From positions 1-23,248 of the forward strand of contig SDZP01000013.1 in the NCBI GenBank assembly GCA_004144935.1: a stretch of DNA of 23,248 bases. Direction: 5' to 3'. Position 1 is the stretch's first letter. Each line of letters opens with the position of its first letter. Origin of the DNA: Caulobacteraceae bacterium (GTDB taxonomy: Bacteria; Pseudomonadota; Alphaproteobacteria; Caulobacterales; Caulobacteraceae). Under the pieces are notes generated by a model. That model was not told the origin of the DNA. It searched no databases and worked only from the letters and a program-made list of their open reading frames with translations. Positions 22,546 through 23,248 of the stretch are shown here, in pieces. Position numbers and translations under genes: made by a program.

Positions 22546-22992
22546 CTAGCGTTCGCCGAGCGCCTCGCGCATGCCCTCGCCGGCCAGCACATCGGCCCGC
22601 TCGTTCCATTCATGCCCGGCGTGACCCTTGATCCAGCGCCAGTCGACCTCGTGCCGCAGCCGCGCCTGGTCTAGCCGCTTCCACAGGTCGTCGTTCTTCA
22701 CCGCCCCCTTGGAATAGGTCTTCCAGCCGCGCGCCTTCCACAGGTGCAGCCATTCCTTGATGCCCTGCTGGACGTACTTGGAATCTGTGTGCAGCTCGAC
22801 CGTGCAGGGCTTGTTCAGCGCCTCCAGGGCCTGGATGGCGGCCATCAGCTCCATGCGGTTGTTGGTCGTCGCCGGCTCGCCGCCCTTGATCTCCTTGACC
22901 TTGCCGCCGCTCATCAGCACCGCGCCCCAGCCGCCCGGCCCGGGATTCCCCCGGCAGGCGCCGTCGGTATAGATCACCACCTTGGGGGTCAT
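22546..22992 (-). CDS. rnhA: Ribonuclease HI
   Basis: This enzyme cleaves the RNA strand of RNA-DNA hybrids during replication and repair. The product is 148 aa. The metal-binding set is Asp10 (IYTDGACRGNPGPGG), Glu48 (NNRMELMAAI), Asp70 (HTDSKYV) and Asp134 (ERADVLA), with His124 in KGHAGHEWNERAD. The basic protrusion (WKARGWKTYSKGAVKNDDLW) is present. ATG 22992 overlaps the thrB TGA (ATGA) on the same strand, the standard thrB-rnhA coupling, so no separate Shine-Dalgarno is expected. Confidence 0.97.
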   Translation of the reverse strand: MTPKVVIYTDGACRGNPGPGGWGAVLMSGGKVKEIKGGEPATTNNRMELMAAIQALEALNKPCTVELHTDSKYVQQGIKEWLHLWKARGWKTYSKGAVKNDDLWKRLDQARLRHEVDWRWIKGHAGHEWNERADVLAGEGMREALGER

Positions 22993-23087
22993 ACCGCGTC
23001 CGTCAGGATCGACAGCCCGGCCCGGTGCACCGCCAGCTTGCGCTCGTATTCCATCGGATCCTTCGGCCGGACCAGCGCCCCGGCCGG
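22989..23087 (-). pseudogene. thrB: 3' end of homoserine kinase gene, truncated at a fold-back junction
   Basis: The minus strand encodes the last 32 residues of a bacterial homoserine kinase (PAGALVRPKDPMEYERKLAV and the following residues to LTDAV) and its TGA, which overlaps the rnhA start. This is the expected thrB position in alphaproteobacteria. Upstream of 23087 the reading frame stops making sense because the sequence turns into the reverse complement of thrB. The gene is thus cut by the inverted duplication, either truly or by an assembly error. Confidence 0.75.
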
Positions 23088-23248
23088 TGCTGGCGCACGG
23101 GGCGGCGATGCGGTTCTTCCTGACCCGGCTGGCCGACTGGGGCGCCGCGCCGGCCGGGGCGCTGGTCCGGCCGAAGGATCCGATGGAATACGAGCGCAAG
23201 CTGGCGGTGCACCGGGCCGGGCTGTCGATCCTGACGGACGCGGTATGA
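23084..23248 (+). pseudogene. thrB: Inverted second copy of the homoserine kinase C-terminus
   Basis: On the plus strand the frame from 23084 reads PVLAHGAAMRFFLTRLADWG, then continues into the same LVRPKDPMEYERKLAVHRAG ending at TGA 23246-23248. This is the ThrB C-terminal helix region with 21 more upstream residues than the minus-strand copy has. No start codon or N-terminal kinase domain (ATP-grasp-like APH fold) is present; codons left of 23084 are antisense of the other arm. It is a fragment, not a gene. Confidence 0.75.

Larger units (their letters stand above)
22989..23248. repeat. thrB: Perfect 99-bp inverted duplication (fold-back) of the thrB 3' end
   Basis: Bases 22989-23087 and 23150-23248 are exact reverse complements (99 bp), separated by 62 bp. 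The right arm is limited by the window edge, so the true arm may be longer and could include a second rnhA. The junction falls at CCGGCCGG, itself self-complementary. Both arms code for the same thrB C-terminus, and the loop is thrB sequence in + orientation only. This is the signature of a template-switch fold-back, from amplification, long-read or assembly chimera, and less likely a real rearrangement. Confidence 0.9.

Noticed and set aside
22982..23248. 88-codon plus-strand frame beginning before the thrB fragment
   Set aside because: The first part is antisense of thrB on the other arm. Only codons from about 23084 are thrB-like, and no N-terminal domain exists.

Overview
The window is GC-rich, densely coded DNA from an alphaproteobacterium. 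It is most likely a member of the Caulobacteraceae (Caulobacter/Phenylobacterium-like). The reasons are a giant 180-kDa-type NAD-glutamate dehydrogenase, the rsmB-rpe-heparinase-purH cluster, a DUF1674 gene, a TIGR02301-type protein and an ispH/pgeF pair. No phage, plasmid, CRISPR or rRNA/tRNA genes are visible. Most of the window is housekeeping chromosome, and the unusual content lies in the intergenic regions.

Layout. (1) 1-5009: tandem hairpins, then gdhZ on +. (2) 5016-5920: an inverted pair of REP-like repeats between convergent gdhZ and an alpha/beta-hydrolase (dienelactone hydrolase family) whose C-terminus is written by one repeat copy. (3) 6023-12105, all on -: rsmB, rpe, heparinase II/III, a DUF559 nuclease, then purH behind a ZTP (pfl) riboswitch. 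The DUF559 gene is bracketed by a second inverted pair of the same REP family. A different 31-bp inverted repeat follows purH. (4) 12146-14334: two tandem paralogous small membrane proteins on - with a conserved HAHLNLLG motif, divergent from a DUF1674 (SDHAF4-like) gene. A secreted Gly/Tyr-rich protein follows. (5) 14348-16878 on -: an exported protein and argS. (6) 17065-20798 on +: ispH-pgeF (4-bp overlap), a TIGR02301-type exported protein, and an SPFH (QmcA-like)/NfeD pair. (7) 20907-22992 on -: rnhA, then a Tat-type nitroreductase and marR with overlapping stop/start, behind a promoter carrying two palindromic operator boxes. (8) 22989-23248: the 3' end of thrB occurs twice in opposite orientation as perfect 99-bp arms around a 62-bp loop. 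This is a fold-back duplication that looks like an assembly or amplification chimera.

How parts work together. purH makes IMP from AICAR, and its leader should sense the AICAR-related signal ZTP/ZMP. qmcA-nfeD is the usual stomatin/partner pair. marR very probably represses its own operon with the nitroreductase. gdhZ links glutamate catabolism to the TCA cycle.

Best candidate for something undescribed: the DUF559 restriction-endonuclease-fold gene enclosed by inverted REP-like repeats. The four repeat copies in the window show compensatory stem changes in two hairpins. The other pair has the same architecture without a gene, like a non-autonomous derivative.
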